Shown here piece by piece: positions 29,009-39,452 of a DNA stretch of 64,000 nucleotides. Source of the DNA: Proteiniphilum propionicum (GTDB taxonomy: Bacteria; Bacteroidota; Bacteroidia; Bacteroidales; Dysgonomonadaceae); assembly GCF_022267555.1 (NCBI RefSeq), contig NZ_CP073586.1, forward strand, positions 1,975,501-2,039,500. The letters run 5' to 3'. The notes below the pieces were generated by a model that ran no database searches, had not been told where the DNA came from, and saw nothing but the letters and a program-made list of their open reading frames with translations. Position 1 is the first letter of the stretch; each line of letters starts with the position of its first letter. A program made the position numbers and the translations under genes.

Positions 29009-31153
29009 TTATTCTCCTTTCGAATTTTCATGTTTGGGAGGACGGGGAAGCAAAACCTTGCGTGATAACTTGAATTTTCCAGTTCTCTGGTCTATATCGA
29101 TCAGTTTTACCTGGATTTTGTCTCCTTCTTTAATACCGGCATCTTCCACCTTCTCCAGCCTTTTCCAGTCTATTTCTGAAATATGTAGCAGGCCGTCTTT
29201 CCCTGGCAGGAACTCGCAGAACATGCCATATGGCATAACTGAGCGTACGGTAGCATCATATACTTCACCTACTTCAGGGACTGCCACAATGCCTTTTATC
29301 TTAAGCATGGCTGCGTCGATAGATGCTTTGTTGTTCGCTGAAACCTCTACACGGCCCTTATTGTCGATCTCCTCGATAGTGATTACAGCGCCTGTCTCTT
29401 CCTGGATTCCCTGGATGATTTTTCCTCCCGGGCCAATTACTGCACCTATAAAATCTTTCGGGATCTCAATTACCTCTATACGCGGAGCATGCGGTTTCAG
29501 GTCGGCACGAGGTTCGGAGATTGTTTCCATCATCTTTCCCATAATATGCTCACGTCCTGCTTTTGCCTGTGCCAGCGCTTTTTCCAGAACTTCATATGAG
29601 AGCCCGTCTACTTTGATATCCATCTGGGTAGCTGTAATCCCGTCTTTGGTGCCGCACACCTTAAAGTCCATATCACCAAGATGGTCTTCGTCCCCAAGAA
29701 TATCTGAAAGGATGGCATAATTCTGTCCTTTGTTCTCCGATATCAATCCCATAGCGATGCCGCTAACCGGTTTCTTGATTTTTACACCGGCATCCATCAA
29801 GGCGAGCGTACCCGCGCAAACCGTAGCCATGGACGATGATCCGTTGGACTCCAGTATATCTGAAACAACACGTATCACATAGGGGTATCCCTGAGGAATC
29901 ATGCGTTTGAGTGCACGGTGTGCCAGGTTGCCGTGTCCAATCTCACGACGGCCTGTACCGCGTTGTGGACGGGCTTCGCCGGTAGAGAAAGGTGGAAAGT
30001 TGTAGTGAAGAAGAAAACGATCTGTACCGTGGACAAGAACGTCGTCAACAATTTTCTCATCGAGTTTTGTCCCCAGTGTAACTGTTGTGAGTGATTGTGT
30101 TTCACCGCGGGTGAAAAGTGCCGATCCGTGTGGCCCGGGGATAAAATCCACCTCGCTCCATATGGGCCGTACTTCGGTAGTTGCACGGCCGTCGAGCCGT
30201 TTGCCCTCATCAAGAATAGAGCGACGCATTGCCTCTTTCTCCACATCGTGGTAATATCTGGAAACGAGCGGTGTCTTTTCTTCACGTTCCTCTTCTGGAA
30301 TCGACTCAATGAATTCAGACATAATGGCTTCGAAAGCTTCAATACGCTCATGCTTGTTTGGGTTCTGTGATGCAGCTATATCGTATGCGCGTTTGTAGCA
30401 TTTGTCCCATACCTGTTTTCTCAGGTCTTCATCATTTTCTTCGTGGTTGTAAGTACGCTTTACCGTCTTGCCTGTCATCTCTGTCAGCTCAATTTGGGCC
30501 TGGCACTGTTTTTTTATCTCTTCGTGGGCAACCTTTATAGCTTCAAGCATCTCATCTTCCGATACTTCATTCATTTCTCCTTCCACCATCATGATGTTGT
30601 CGATAGTAGCACCCACCATCATGTCAATATCTGCTTTTTCCAATTGTTTGAATGTAGGGTTGATAACGAACTCTCCTTCTACACGCGCCACTCGAACCTC
30701 TGAGATAGGGCCGTTGAAAGGTATGTCTGAAACGGCCAGGGCTGCAGATGCTGCCAGTCCGGCAAGCGCATCGGGCATATCCTCGCCATCGGCAGAAAAA
30801 AGGATGACGTTTACAAAAACGTCAGCATGATAATCGTCCGGGAACAGAGGTCGAAGTGCACGGTCAATCAACCGGCTGGTAAGTATTTCTGAATCTGAAG
30901 GTTTCCCTTCGCGTTTCATAAATCCTCCCGGATACCTTCCGAAAGAGGCAAATTTTTCTCTGTATTCAACCTGAAGAGGCATAAAATCGGTTCCGGGAGT
31001 TGCATCTTTAGCGGCGCAAACGGTTGCCAGAAGCATTGTGTTACCCATGCGAAGGGTAACGGAGCCATCGGCTTGTTTCGCCAGTTTCCCCGTCTCCAGC
31101 GTGATCGTGCGTCCGTCTGCCAACTCGATCCGCTTAACAATTGGATTTGTCAT
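29009..31153 (-). CDS. pnp: Polyribonucleotide nucleotidyltransferase (PNPase)
   Basis: 3'-5' phosphorolytic exoribonuclease of the RNA degradosome. 714 residues in standard order: two RNase PH domains separated by a helical linker ([20 protein letters not shown] in the first, [18 protein letters not shown] in the second), a KH domain with IGPGGKII, and an S1 domain ([19 protein letters not shown]) near the C-terminus. Full length. Monocistronic with its own promoter and terminator. Confidence 0.97.
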   Translation of the reverse strand: MTNPIVKRIELADGRTITLETGKLAKQADGSVTLRMGNTMLLATVCAAKDATPGTDFMPLQVEYREKFASFGRYPGGFMKREGKPSDSEILTSRLIDRALRPLFPDDYHADVFVNVILFSADGEDMPDALAGLAASAALAVSDIPFNGPISEVRVARVEGEFVINPTFKQLEKADIDMMVGATIDNIMMVEGEMNEVSEDEMLEAIKVAHEEIKKQCQAQIELTEMTGKTVKRTYNHEENDEDLRKQVWDKCYKRAYDIAASQNPNKHERIEAFEAIMSEFIESIPEEEREEKTPLVSRYYHDVEKEAMRRSILDEGKRLDGRATTEVRPIWSEVDFIPGPHGSALFTRGETQSLTTVTLGTKLDEKIVDDVLVHGTDRFLLHYNFPPFSTGEARPQRGTGRREIGHGNLAHRALKRMIPQGYPYVIRVVSDILESNGSSSMATVCAGTLALMDAGVKIKKPVSGIAMGLISENKGQNYAILSDILGDEDHLGDMDFKVCGTKDGITATQMDIKVDGLSYEVLEKALAQAKAGREHIMGKMMETISEPRADLKPHAPRIEVIEIPKDFIGAVIGPGGKIIQGIQEETGAVITIEEIDNKGRVEVSANNKASIDAAMLKIKGIVAVPEVGEVYDATVRSVMPYGMFCEFLPGKDGLLHISEIDWKRLEKVEDAGIKEGDKIQVKLIDIDQRTGKFKLSRKVLLPRPPKHENSKGE

Positions 31154-31191
31154 AAATTATTAAGTTGTAATTTTCTTTGTATAAAATCTTA

Positions 31192-31199
31192 CAAAGGTA
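31192..31199 (-). promoter_or_regulatory. -7 element of the pnp promoter
   Basis: TACCTTTG on the minus strand matches TAnnTTTG, 38 bp before the PNPase start. No convincing TTTG at -33. Confidence 0.45.
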
Positions 31200-31298
31200 C
31201 ACAAAGTTTTGGTTTTACGATTAATTAAGGAGCATAAAATATTGAAAGGATTGGTGTTTTATCGTTGATTGATGGTGATATCTATAAGTTATCTTATG

Positions 31299-31330
31299 AA
31301 AAAAGAGGGATACCCGCTACGGATATCCCT
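31299..31330 (-). terminator. Terminator of the OmpA-like gene
   Basis: AGGGATACC pairs with GGATATCCCT (31306-31330) around a short loop; on the minus strand six T follow (31299-31304). It lies 96 bp downstream of the OmpA-family stop. Confidence 0.75.
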
Positions 31331-31425
31331 GCTTCTCCGGAAAATGAATTTAAACCTATCGTTTTAAAAATTATACGATGACTAAAGCAGTTATTGTAAA
31401 TGTTTAACTCTTTTCCGGGCAGATG

Positions 31426-32532
31426 CTACTTTGTTACTTCCACACGTCGCGCTATCACGGTGTATGCTTCTTCACCCGAGAGCCCCGGGTCTTTTCCCAT
31501 TCCTTTGGTTGTCATACGCGATGCGTCAATTCCTTGTTCTGTCAGATATGTTTTCAAGGCTTCAGCGCGTTGCAGTGACAGTCGTTCATTTAACTGATCT
31601 GTGCCTGTGTGGTCACAAAATCCGGTAATTTCTACCGCATCGTTTTCAAACTCTTTCAGAGTAGATACTATTGTAGCCAGTTCTGAAGCGTATTTATTTT
31701 TGTCGATGCGGGCGCTACCCCTTATAAAATGTACTGTTGGCAGTACCGGGAACTCTTTCACCACTACAGGTGCAGGTGCTGGCTTCGGTTCCGGTTTTGG
31801 TACGGGAGCCGGAGCTGGAGCGGGTTCTGGAGCCGGCTTAGGTTCGTAGTAGATAGGCTCTGTTCTTGTGTAAGTCTTTCCCAGGTTGATTTTGATACCT
31901 GCCAGGGCATTGAACTGCCAGTCCGGATGATCTGCTTTTTTGGAATTGAATTTATCTGGAAGAACATTGACATTTCCTTCGAGTCCCAAGCTCACTACAT
32001 TGTTTAGCCGGAAATCTATTCCCAGTCCACCACGGCCGGCAATAAATGTTTTGTTGTCTTTCCATAGATATTCAAGCTGGTATCCTCCAGTGTTCAGATT
32101 GTTAGCCCCATCGTTATTGAAGCCATAAGCAAAACCTCCACCGGCAAACAGGTAGGGATTAACTATTCGCATGGGATTGAATCCGCCGAACAGTGAAAAG
32201 ATGTCGAGAGTAATATCAATATTTCCCTGCAGATAGTTAAAATCGTAAACCTGTTTTGGAGCCACCCAGGCGCCTTTGGCCTGCCACCCGCTTGCACCGA
32301 TGCGTGCGCCAAAAACCGGAGTGAACTTATATCCCAGATTTATTGCTGCTGCCGGAGAGATCAGATCAGTAAAAGAGACTTCACCCAGGGTATGAGCGGC
32401 GCCTCCTTGCAATTGCAGATAAGCATGTGGTTTAAAAACCGTTTTTCCCTCCTCCTTTATCTCTCTTGTTTGTGCCGAAGCGATTGCAGGGAAAAGGGCT
32501 AAAGCGAACATATAAATAAAAAACTTTTTCAT
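31426..32532 (-). CDS. OmpA-family outer membrane protein
   Basis: 368 residues from the ATG at 32530-32532, with a signal peptide (MKKFFIYMFALALFPAIASA). Residues about 30-230 form an eight-strand-like porin domain of alternating aromatic and polar segments. A Pro/Ala/Lys linker of about 35 residues follows, then an OmpA C-terminal peptidoglycan-binding domain (VHFIRGSARI, ITGFCDHTGTDQLNERLSLQRAEALK). It tethers the outer membrane to peptidoglycan. Downstream, in the same direction, of the large coiled-coil lipoprotein, but separated from it by a terminator. Confidence 0.93.
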   Translation of the reverse strand: MKKFFIYMFALALFPAIASAQTREIKEEGKTVFKPHAYLQLQGGAAHTLGEVSFTDLISPAAAINLGYKFTPVFGARIGASGWQAKGAWVAPKQVYDFNYLQGNIDITLDIFSLFGGFNPMRIVNPYLFAGGGFAYGFNNDGANNLNTGGYQLEYLWKDNKTFIAGRGGLGIDFRLNNVVSLGLEGNVNVLPDKFNSKKADHPDWQFNALAGIKINLGKTYTRTEPIYYEPKPAPEPAPAPAPVPKPEPKPAPAPVVVKEFPVLPTVHFIRGSARIDKNKYASELATIVSTLKEFENDAVEITGFCDHTGTDQLNERLSLQRAEALKTYLTEQGIDASRMTTKGMGKDPGLSGEEAYTVIARRVEVTK

Positions 32533-32560
32533 AGGTATAAATTTTTGTAATTGAAATAGG

Positions 32561-32588
32561 AAAAAGACGTCCACCTTTTGTGGACGCC
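32561..32588 (-). terminator. Terminator of the coiled-coil lipoprotein gene
   Basis: On the minus strand GGCGTCCAC pairs with GTGGACGTC (one G-U) around a short A-rich loop, followed by TTTTT. It sits between the 1095-residue protein and the OmpA-like gene, so the two are separate transcripts or are joined only by read-through. Confidence 0.85.
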
Positions 32589-32656
32589 TTTTAGTGATTG
32601 TTATTTTTGAAAAGCGTCTCTTTCAGTCAGATGATTACTTTTCATTTCATTCAAGT

Positions 32657-35600
32657 TTAGTTGCCTGTTCCGGGATTAACCACAATGGTAATCTTACCTT
32701 CTAATTTACCCCATTTGTGATTGATAGATACCGGCAGGTAAATTTCGAATGCATTTTGAACTGAACCACCTGTTTCATTTTCCCATGCAACAACTAATGT
32801 TGTATAGTTAGGTGCAGTCCCTACGCTGGCGTTATCAGCTTTCACTCTCATGCCGAAAGGTAACTGGCCATTTGGTAAGTTGGTAGTAAGATTATTGAAT
32901 TTAAAGTCTATTGTTGGGATATAAGTTCCACCTGAAATAATTCTTTCAATTTCGTAATGATCTACCAGTGCTCTGTGATTATTTCCGTCGTTAGCACCCA
33001 TTCCTGCAATTGATGAGAATACAATGTCGTTACCCAGGAAGTCTTTAATTACTGAATTATTGACCCAGGGGTTAAACGGCGACATAGTTGATGTTCTTAC
33101 AAGATTGATGCTTACTCTTTGATTTGCACCTGTACCCTGATCCCACAATTCATATTTGTCGGCAAAGTTGAGTGAAAGAGGTTTGGTGAACATCACTGTG
33201 AATGGGTTATACAAACCAACATGGTTCAGCACCTGTCCATTGAGATATCCTCTTGGTTGTACTTCAATCCAACCAGCTTTAACCAATTCTTTTGCTGCAT
33301 CACTCCAAGGCTTGTAGTTGCCAATTTGAGGATTAGAATGAGTTTGATCGTTCAGTACAATATAGAAGCCACCAGTTTCGAATCCGTTGGCAGGAGCTCC
33401 GGTATGATTGTATATTGTGGCTGCAAGAGCGTTGTCGCTATTTCTGCGAACTTCTGTCTGTTGTCCAAATTGTGTACCGGCTATTACTTTCTTGAATCCT
33501 GATGGAACACCTGTTACAACAAAGTACGGTTTAAGGTAACCATCGCATTGTTGATTTGCATCAAGTACACCAAAGTCCAAATCCAAGTTGTTATGAACGA
33601 ATGCATTTTGCAACAACCCTTCGTACGGAGTAGAAGTTTTTGGAGTCGGAACCTGGAAGTAAACCGTTGGTTCAACTTTATAGATACCATTTGACAAGAA
33701 TGACGGATTTGCAGTCAATTTCAGATTTGTCGGCAATACTACCTTGAAGTTCCATGTAATTTCTACGTCAGGACGGTATCCGGTCGATTTCAGTATGGTC
33801 TTCACTTTGTATGTACCAGCAGGAGCATCGTTGCGGATGTTTCCTTCCAAATAGTTGTACAGGTTCACGCTTTGAGTTTCCGGATCGATTGCCCATTTGA
33901 ACCAAACATGTTCAGCGTTAGTGACACCAACAGTAGCAGCAGCAGGTGTTGGCGGTGATACTTTTATAACCTGTGCAGCAGTCAGCCCGGCCTGTTTGTA
34001 CTCACTGAAGAATGCATCCTTACCAAGCTGGATGCGTGAGTGGTTGAACACCTGGTCGAAGTCGATTGCATCGATATCAACGTTTGTCAACTTGTATGTG
34101 CTGTTGCATCCCAATACATAATCTTGCAGTGTGAATTCGAACTTAACAGGAGAATTATCAAATCCATCGGTAATTATGATCTTGATATAACCAACTGCAT
34201 GCACTTTACCGTTGACCAAAGCGGTTACTTCCACAATAGGAGTACGTCCTACGGCAGCCTGGTTTACTTTGTTCCCGTCAGGTTTAACACCAATTACACC
34301 GGTAGTTTCGTTCAAAGTAACATAATCGTTGGTCTGGTTAACACCTTCACTTTCAAGATATACGCGTCTGAACTTGAATGTATGAGCATTGAAGCCGAAC
34401 TCTGTCATCTTTTCCCAGTCTCCATAATAATCATCGAACATACCATAAATATAGTTGTTCAGATTGATGGTATGGTTAAGGACGTCGGTCATGTCGCCAC
34501 TTTGCGATTTCCCGTTCCAGAGTCTGATGTCCGATGCATACGATGCACTAGCTATTTCATCATACTCAACTCCTACAGGAAGAAGGTCGCCGTCATCTTT
34601 CATTGATTCTTCGTTCAATGCAATACGTCCTTCTGAAAGGTCGAAGTTGGCTTTCACATATTCGGTAGAGGTTACATAACGGTTTTCGTCGTTATCCATT
34701 TCCACATTGATGTTTTTCACCTGAAGTGCAACGCTTACGTTAGATCCCCATTTATCATTACCATTTTTGGTCGAAACTGCTCTCGGATAATCATTTCCCC
34801 ACCAGCTCCCGTCTTCATAATCGTAGTCGTTTTCTTCAACCATTACAGGAACGCTCAATACGCCGTTAGCCAATGTTGCCTGGCCGGTCAACATGATAGG
34901 AGCAGATTTGGTATCAGCATATCTCAGCAAAGAGGTCTTGTGCAGAAGTGCGTATATTTCGAAATCGCTCATCTGAACGTTCGACGGGCTTACGTTGTAA
35001 CGAAGGATGGTAATACCCTTATAGATTTTGCCTATTTGCTTAACCGACCAGTTCTCATCCCAATCTGAATCCCAGTCCGGAGTGTAATAAAACTGTTTTG
35101 CAGGTTTGTTAAACATCCATTCTGTAATACCTCTTACAACAATCTGCGGAGTTCCGTCATAAGAAGTATAGTCGGGAATGTAAGTCAGGGTGTAAACACG
35201 GTGATCAAGGCTCCTGTATACATCGATAATCATTCCGGTGAGCTCGGTTCTAAGATCTGCAATTTCATTTTCGAGTTCACTTTTGTAAGCCTCAACCTTG
35301 TCATCAAGTGCTTCAATAGCCATTCTGTTGGCTTCAATAAGAGCTTTCAGTTCGTTGTACTTGGCAAGCAGGTCGGCTTTAACAGTGGCTATCTCTGCAG
35401 CATTAGCCTCAATCATAGCTAATTGTTCTGTTAAATCGAGTTGAATTTGATCCAATACTTCAGACTTGCCATCCTTGATCTTTAAAATAGCTTCCAGGTT
35501 TGCAAGGCGTGCGCCGTACTCATCTTTAACCTGATTGATGCTTGACTCAAGTGTTGCCTTAATTGCATTCACTTCTTCTTTGGTAGCAGCTTTGGCCATA

Positions 35601-35944
35601 TCAGCCTTCAGTTTGGCCAGATCAGCGTCTACAATAGCTTTGTAAGCGTTATAGGTCTCCAGTTTTACAACCAACGCCATGGCAGCATCAAGTTCAGCCT
35701 TTGATGCAGATGCGTCTGCCTTGGTTTTGACAGCAGCCAAGTCGGTTTTTACCTGATTAATGCTAGCTTCCAGCTGCGTTTTAACGGTATTCAATTCCGC
35801 TTGTGTCAATACAGTGCTCTTCAATGTTGAGAGTTCTGTTTCCAGTTTGCTGATGTCTTCATCATAATCTTTACAAGAGGTAACTGTTACAAAAGCAGCA
35901 ATTACTGCAAAGACAAAAATTTTAAAAAATAACTTTTTTTTCAT
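32657..35944 (-). CDS. Large lipoprotein with N-terminal coiled coil, unknown function
   Basis: 1095 residues. The signal peptide ends in lipobox VTVTSC (C24), followed by KDYDEDI. Residues about 30-235 are heptad-like, rich in Ala, Leu, Lys and Glu, and include two related units (LEASINQVK and LESSINQVK): a long coiled coil. The rest is beta-rich, with Thr/Asn/Gly/Tyr-rich segments and no catalytic motif I recognise. Lipoproteins starting with a CKDYDDDI-like sequence and a coiled coil are, from memory, common in Bacteroidales. I infer a rod that lifts a beta domain from the outer membrane or spans to peptidoglycan. Could be a surface-layer or adhesive protein. Confidence 0.7.
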   Translation of the reverse strand: MKKKLFFKIFVFAVIAAFVTVTSCKDYDEDISKLETELSTLKSTVLTQAELNTVKTQLEASINQVKTDLAAVKTKADASASKAELDAAMALVVKLETYNAYKAIVDADLAKLKADMAKAATKEEVNAIKATLESSINQVKDEYGARLANLEAILKIKDGKSEVLDQIQLDLTEQLAMIEANAAEIATVKADLLAKYNELKALIEANRMAIEALDDKVEAYKSELENEIADLRTELTGMIIDVYRSLDHRVYTLTYIPDYTSYDGTPQIVVRGITEWMFNKPAKQFYYTPDWDSDWDENWSVKQIGKIYKGITILRYNVSPSNVQMSDFEIYALLHKTSLLRYADTKSAPIMLTGQATLANGVLSVPVMVEENDYDYEDGSWWGNDYPRAVSTKNGNDKWGSNVSVALQVKNINVEMDNDENRYVTSTEYVKANFDLSEGRIALNEESMKDDGDLLPVGVEYDEIASASYASDIRLWNGKSQSGDMTDVLNHTINLNNYIYGMFDDYYGDWEKMTEFGFNAHTFKFRRVYLESEGVNQTNDYVTLNETTGVIGVKPDGNKVNQAAVGRTPIVEVTALVNGKVHAVGYIKIIITDGFDNSPVKFEFTLQDYVLGCNSTYKLTNVDIDAIDFDQVFNHSRIQLGKDAFFSEYKQAGLTAAQVIKVSPPTPAAATVGVTNAEHVWFKWAIDPETQSVNLYNYLEGNIRNDAPAGTYKVKTILKSTGYRPDVEITWNFKVVLPTNLKLTANPSFLSNGIYKVEPTVYFQVPTPKTSTPYEGLLQNAFVHNNLDLDFGVLDANQQCDGYLKPYFVVTGVPSGFKKVIAGTQFGQQTEVRRNSDNALAATIYNHTGAPANGFETGGFYIVLNDQTHSNPQIGNYKPWSDAAKELVKAGWIEVQPRGYLNGQVLNHVGLYNPFTVMFTKPLSLNFADKYELWDQGTGANQRVSINLVRTSTMSPFNPWVNNSVIKDFLGNDIVFSSIAGMGANDGNNHRALVDHYEIERIISGGTYIPTIDFKFNNLTTNLPNGQLPFGMRVKADNASVGTAPNYTTLVVAWENETGGSVQNAFEIYLPVSINHKWGKLEGKITIVVNPGTGN

Positions 35945-35980
35945 ACATTAAAAAAATTAAAAATAATAAATTAAGATATT

Positions 35981-36643
35981 TCACAAGGTGTTCTCTATGT
36001 TTATATGAAACTTTCTACGTTTTTTAGGTTTGAAAAACAGTGAAATCAAAGAAATCAGGTTATACCTCAATACCTGGTTTTTACCGTCATTCCCGAAACT
36101 GAAAATCGAACTTCTATTCATTCGCGTTTTTTTATTTTTTTTTTCTTCTTCTTCTATGTTTTGTGTATTAAAGTGTGGTATATAATTCACTTCAACCCCG
36201 CCAAATTCAATAATATCATCGCTGTTCTCAAACTCCATGCATATTTTAAGGAGGGTGCTTTTACTTACAACTGCCCTACATTCAGCTTTGATGATTCCCG
36301 AGGATGGTAAAGGCTTGTCAACCACCTTGTTGTGAAGTACTGTCGCTGCTATCGGTTCTCTTTGTTCCACTAGCCTTACAAGGGGTATATAGCTTTGAAT
36401 ACCAACGATTTGATAGGCGATTTTTACTTGCGTTATCAGGCTTCCTTTGGGCAGGGGCAACATCATGTATATCCATTTTGCTTCGCCAGGTTCTTTCACA
36501 GTAATTCGCACACTCGGGTGAAAAACGTATGGATATGAAATCCTGATTGACGGATCGCCCGTAACAAAACCTATCCCATGAAGCATGAGGGTAAGCTCTT
36601 CTTGGGGTTCTTTAATTGAGATATATTTGTTTCGGGATGTCAT
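35981..36643 (-). CDS. Conserved-looking protein of unknown function
   Basis: 220 residues, start MTSRNKYISIKEPQEEL. No signal peptide and no transmembrane helix. Residues 1-165 look like a beta-rich domain; an acidic-then-basic low-complexity stretch follows (IEEEEKKNKKTR) and a C-terminus with KPKKRRK. I do not recognise a family. It lies 36 bp upstream of the coiled-coil lipoprotein and 79 bp downstream of the HU-like gene, all on the minus strand, so the three may share an operon. Confidence 0.55.
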   Translation of the reverse strand: MTSRNKYISIKEPQEELTLMLHGIGFVTGDPSIRISYPYVFHPSVRITVKEPGEAKWIYMMLPLPKGSLITQVKIAYQIVGIQSYIPLVRLVEQREPIAATVLHNKVVDKPLPSSGIIKAECRAVVSKSTLLKICMEFENSDDIIEFGGVEVNYIPHFNTQNIEEEEKKNKKTRMNRSSIFSFGNDGKNQVLRYNLISLISLFFKPKKRRKFHINIENTL

Positions 36644-36722
36644 AAATTTCTCTTAAATTGCTGTTATTATGCTTTCAATTGACTTCTTAAACTGCTTATG
36701 CCAAGCTTTCAACAGGTTATAA

Positions 36723-37100
36723 CTATTCCGTTTTTTCAAGTTTCATTTTTGAAAGTGTACTCCTGAATTCAGGAGAAGGAGTGAAAACGACGCGCATATT
36801 TTTAATATTGTCAGCTGTGAACTCGTCAGGATCGGAAACCCCTTCGCTTGAGAGAGAGAGACGCAACGTTCCAAAATTATTTAAATTCACGCTGTATCCC
36901 TCCATCAGGTATTTTGGAATTTCATCTACCATGTTCTCTATTACATTCATTACTGCCCCTCGTGTGAGAGAAGATTTTCCGGCAATTCCTTTGCTCAGTT
37001 GGTAATTGTTTATTGTCCCTGCTTTCACCGGACTAGCATACCACTTGCGTTTGGTCTCCGGTTCGAGCGGATTTGCTTTTTGAATCAATTTATACTTCAT
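36723..37100 (-). CDS. HU-like DNA-binding protein (TIGR01201 type)
   Basis: 125 residues. The Bacteroidales-specific HU-related family is recognisable from MKYKLIQKANPLEPETKRKW, KGIAGKSSLTRGAV, VNLNNFGTLRLSLSSEG and VVFTPSPEFR. These small proteins resemble HU/IHF and are thought to bind DNA; many copies occur per genome, often near surface-protein genes. Probably the first gene of the transcript leading to the coiled-coil lipoprotein. Confidence 0.88.
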   Translation of the reverse strand: MKYKLIQKANPLEPETKRKWYASPVKAGTINNYQLSKGIAGKSSLTRGAVMNVIENMVDEIPKYLMEGYSVNLNNFGTLRLSLSSEGVSDPDEFTADNIKNMRVVFTPSPEFRSTLSKMKLEKTE

Positions 37101-37631
37101 AAATGTTCTTGTATTTATATGTTTATTTTAATGTCTTATGTAAATTAAATTGAAAAATTCTGTAGCGAATGCACTAATTTATTGGATGTTACCCCGGCTT
37201 TGCCTATTGTCGCGTTTTTAGTAACGTTTATGATGTTCTTTTTATACGTATACCGCTTATTCTCTGACCGTTTACCGCTTTTTCTGATTTTTCCCTTTAA
37301 TATGCTTTCCGTACGTTTAGCAGTGTCAAGGTGTCCGTTTATCCGCCATCATTTTTCGGTACAAACATAAGGTTTTCCCAAACCTGTCGTTAGGATTTTT
37401 TTAGTGAAATATAGCATAAAACAAGCTTTAACATTTATGGTTAATAGCACAATTCGCGCAATTGATTTTTTTAAATAATTAAATATCAGTATTATAATAG
37501 TGCTATTATTACTTTGGAGTTGTTGAAGAGTTTTTCACGAAATATTTAAAATTATTATATCATCGACAATTTTCACAATTGCCAGTCATAAATTATTTGA
37601 ATGAAGCAGCTTATCGTGATGGTTATTTTTG
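37101..37631. other. 531-bp intergenic region
   Basis: Lies between the HU-like gene start and the 3' end of the hybrid kinase gene. AT-rich towards both ends. The only notable open frame (37182-37370, plus strand, TTG start, hydrophobic) has no supporting signal. It presumably holds the HU-like promoter, but I find no good TAnnTTTG match in the right orientation. Confidence 0.5.
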
Positions 37632-39452
37632 TTAATCCTGAGGTAATCTTTGGTATTGTGTTGGTGTTACGCCCGTGTGTTTTTTAAATATTCTGGAAAA
37701 ATAATTCACATCAAAAATGCCGCACATATCTGCTATTTCGCTGATGGGCTTGTTGCTACGCGTTAATAGTTTTTTAGCGTAAGCAATTTTTACTTGTTGA
37801 ATATAGGTAGAGCTAGGGTATCCTGTTATGGCATTTAATTTTTTGTTTAGTTGTGATACACTTATTGCCAGCTCATGAGCCAATTTTTTTGCAGAGAAAT
37901 TTGGATTTTTTATTTCGTGATGAATTATGTCTGTCACCTTTCTCAGGAACTCAACATTTAAATTGTTGCCTGTTTCGTTTTTTTCTTCTTTAAAAATTGT
38001 CCTCAGATATTTTTCTTTCAGTTTGTCGCGCGATTCAAGCAGTTTTTCGACACGTACCTGTAGTTCTTCACCCGTAAATGGTTTTCCTATATATGCATCT
38101 GCTCCGCTTTTAAATCCTTCTAAAAAATCGGATTGGGAGTTTTTGGCAGAAATGATAATTATTGGAATATGATTTAGAAGAGTTGATGATCTGATATCTT
38201 TACAAAGTTCTATACCGTTCTTTTTGGGCATAATAATGTCGGTAATCACAATGTCGGGGATATATTCATTGGCCATCTCCATGGCTGTAACCCCATTATC
38301 TGCATATAAAATATTGAGCTTGTCATTATTGAATAAGGCACTTATATAAAGGTATATATCTTTATTGTCTTCGACAATTAAAATTGTTTTACGTTCTTCT
38401 TTCTTCTTGGTCTCGAGGTTTACAATATCTTTGTTTTCAATTGGCGGAAGTTTTTCTAATATTCCCTGTTTGGTGTTTTGGCGCGGCGACCAGTGTGAGT
38501 ACAACTTTTTTTCATCTCTGTTGATTGGCAGCCCTATTGTAAAGGTAGAGCCTTTTCCTTCAGCGCTCTCTACATCAATGGTGCCATTAAGATTGTATAT
38601 CAGTTGCTTTGTAAGTGTAAGACCTATTCCGTAGCTCAGACTATCACTGGCTGATGGTGCTTTGTAAAACAGATCGAATATATAGGGTAGCTCGGTTTTA
38701 GTTATTCCGCTACCTTGGTCAATCACTTTGATCATCAGTCTTTTCTTATCTTTTTTATTTCGCTCAAGTATAATAAATACACGGCTACCATTGTCACTGT
38801 ATTTTATTGCATTTGATAGAATATTTTGCAATATTTTGAAAAGGTAATCGGGTACAAAATCAGTCTCTATTTTATTTTCTTCACTGTAAAACACCAGTTC
38901 AATATCTTTTTGTTCAGCATATAACCCGAATGTTTCTGAAATCATCTGCACATAAGCTATGATATTGCCTGTTTTCCATTCCAGTTTGTTCTCATTTGTC
39001 TGTAAATTGGCTAAATCAAGAAGTTGATTTACAAGATCGGATAAATGACGTCCCTGCCGTTCAATTGCCGAGAGAAATGTGAGTGAGTTTTTACCAAGGT
39101 CTTTTTGTCCCTTGAGCTGCTTGCTCATCCCTAAAATTATGGTAAGCGGAGTTCTGAATTCATGGGCAAGTTTTATGAAAAAATCATTTCGTGTCTTTTC
39201 ATTTTCGCGAAAACGTTTACTCTTGATACGCTCTGATAAAAAGTAAATAAGTAGAATTAACGATGCTGCTAAAAACAGGATAAATCCGGTATAAAGAACC
39301 TTGTTGTCAGGGTTATCAATAAGTAGGGTTGGGTGTAATAACGATGCAATGAATTTGTTATTGAATAATACCGATAATCTTAAAGCCGAAGCTTTAAATA
39401 AGATAAAGGTGCGAGCTGAAAATCCGGAAATAAGGTGATGACAAAGGTTCAT
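37632..39452 (-). CDS. Hybrid histidine kinase/response regulator with AraC output, short sensor
   Basis: 606 residues. One transmembrane segment (about 52-72), HisKA with H97 (LAHEFRTPLT), HATPase (NILSNAIKYSD, DQGSGI, SYGIGLTLTKQL), a receiver domain (about 352-470: ILIVEDNKD, phospho-Asp in DIVITDIIMP) and an AraC-type helix-turn-helix (about 499-606, ending FKKHTGVTPTQYQ). Typical Bacteroidetes hybrid two-component proteins carry 700-900 extra residues of periplasmic beta-propeller; here only some 50 poorly structured residues precede the membrane helix. Either a true short form or the remnant of a longer gene. No polysaccharide-utilisation genes adjoin it. Confidence 0.9.
   Translation of the reverse strand: MNLCHHLISGFSARTFILFKASALRLSVLFNNKFIASLLHPTLLIDNPDNKVLYTGFILFLAASLILLIYFLSERIKSKRFRENEKTRNDFFIKLAHEFRTPLTIILGMSKQLKGQKDLGKNSLTFLSAIERQGRHLSDLVNQLLDLANLQTNENKLEWKTGNIIAYVQMISETFGLYAEQKDIELVFYSEENKIETDFVPDYLFKILQNILSNAIKYSDNGSRVFIILERNKKDKKRLMIKVIDQGSGITKTELPYIFDLFYKAPSASDSLSYGIGLTLTKQLIYNLNGTIDVESAEGKGSTFTIGLPINRDEKKLYSHWSPRQNTKQGILEKLPPIENKDIVNLETKKKEERKTILIVEDNKDIYLYISALFNNDKLNILYADNGVTAMEMANEYIPDIVITDIIMPKKNGIELCKDIRSSTLLNHIPIIIISAKNSQSDFLEGFKSGADAYIGKPFTGEELQVRVEKLLESRDKLKEKYLRTIFKEEKNETGNNLNVEFLRKVTDIIHHEIKNPNFSAKKLAHELAISVSQLNKKLNAITGYPSSTYIQQVKIAYAKKLLTRSNKPISEIADMCGIFDVNYFSRIFKKHTGVTPTQYQRLPQD

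Noticed and set aside
29034-29720. 228-codon plus-strand frame over pnp
   Set aside because: Antisense to PNPase with Ser/Ile-rich translation; no start signals.
32561-32588. Hairpin read as a riboswitch before the OmpA-like gene
   Set aside because: It is a simple stem followed by a T run on the minus strand and fits the terminator of the preceding lipoprotein gene.
34040-34606. 188-codon plus-strand frame over the coiled-coil lipoprotein
   Set aside because: Antisense shadow; the minus-strand frame has a signal peptide, lipobox and terminator.
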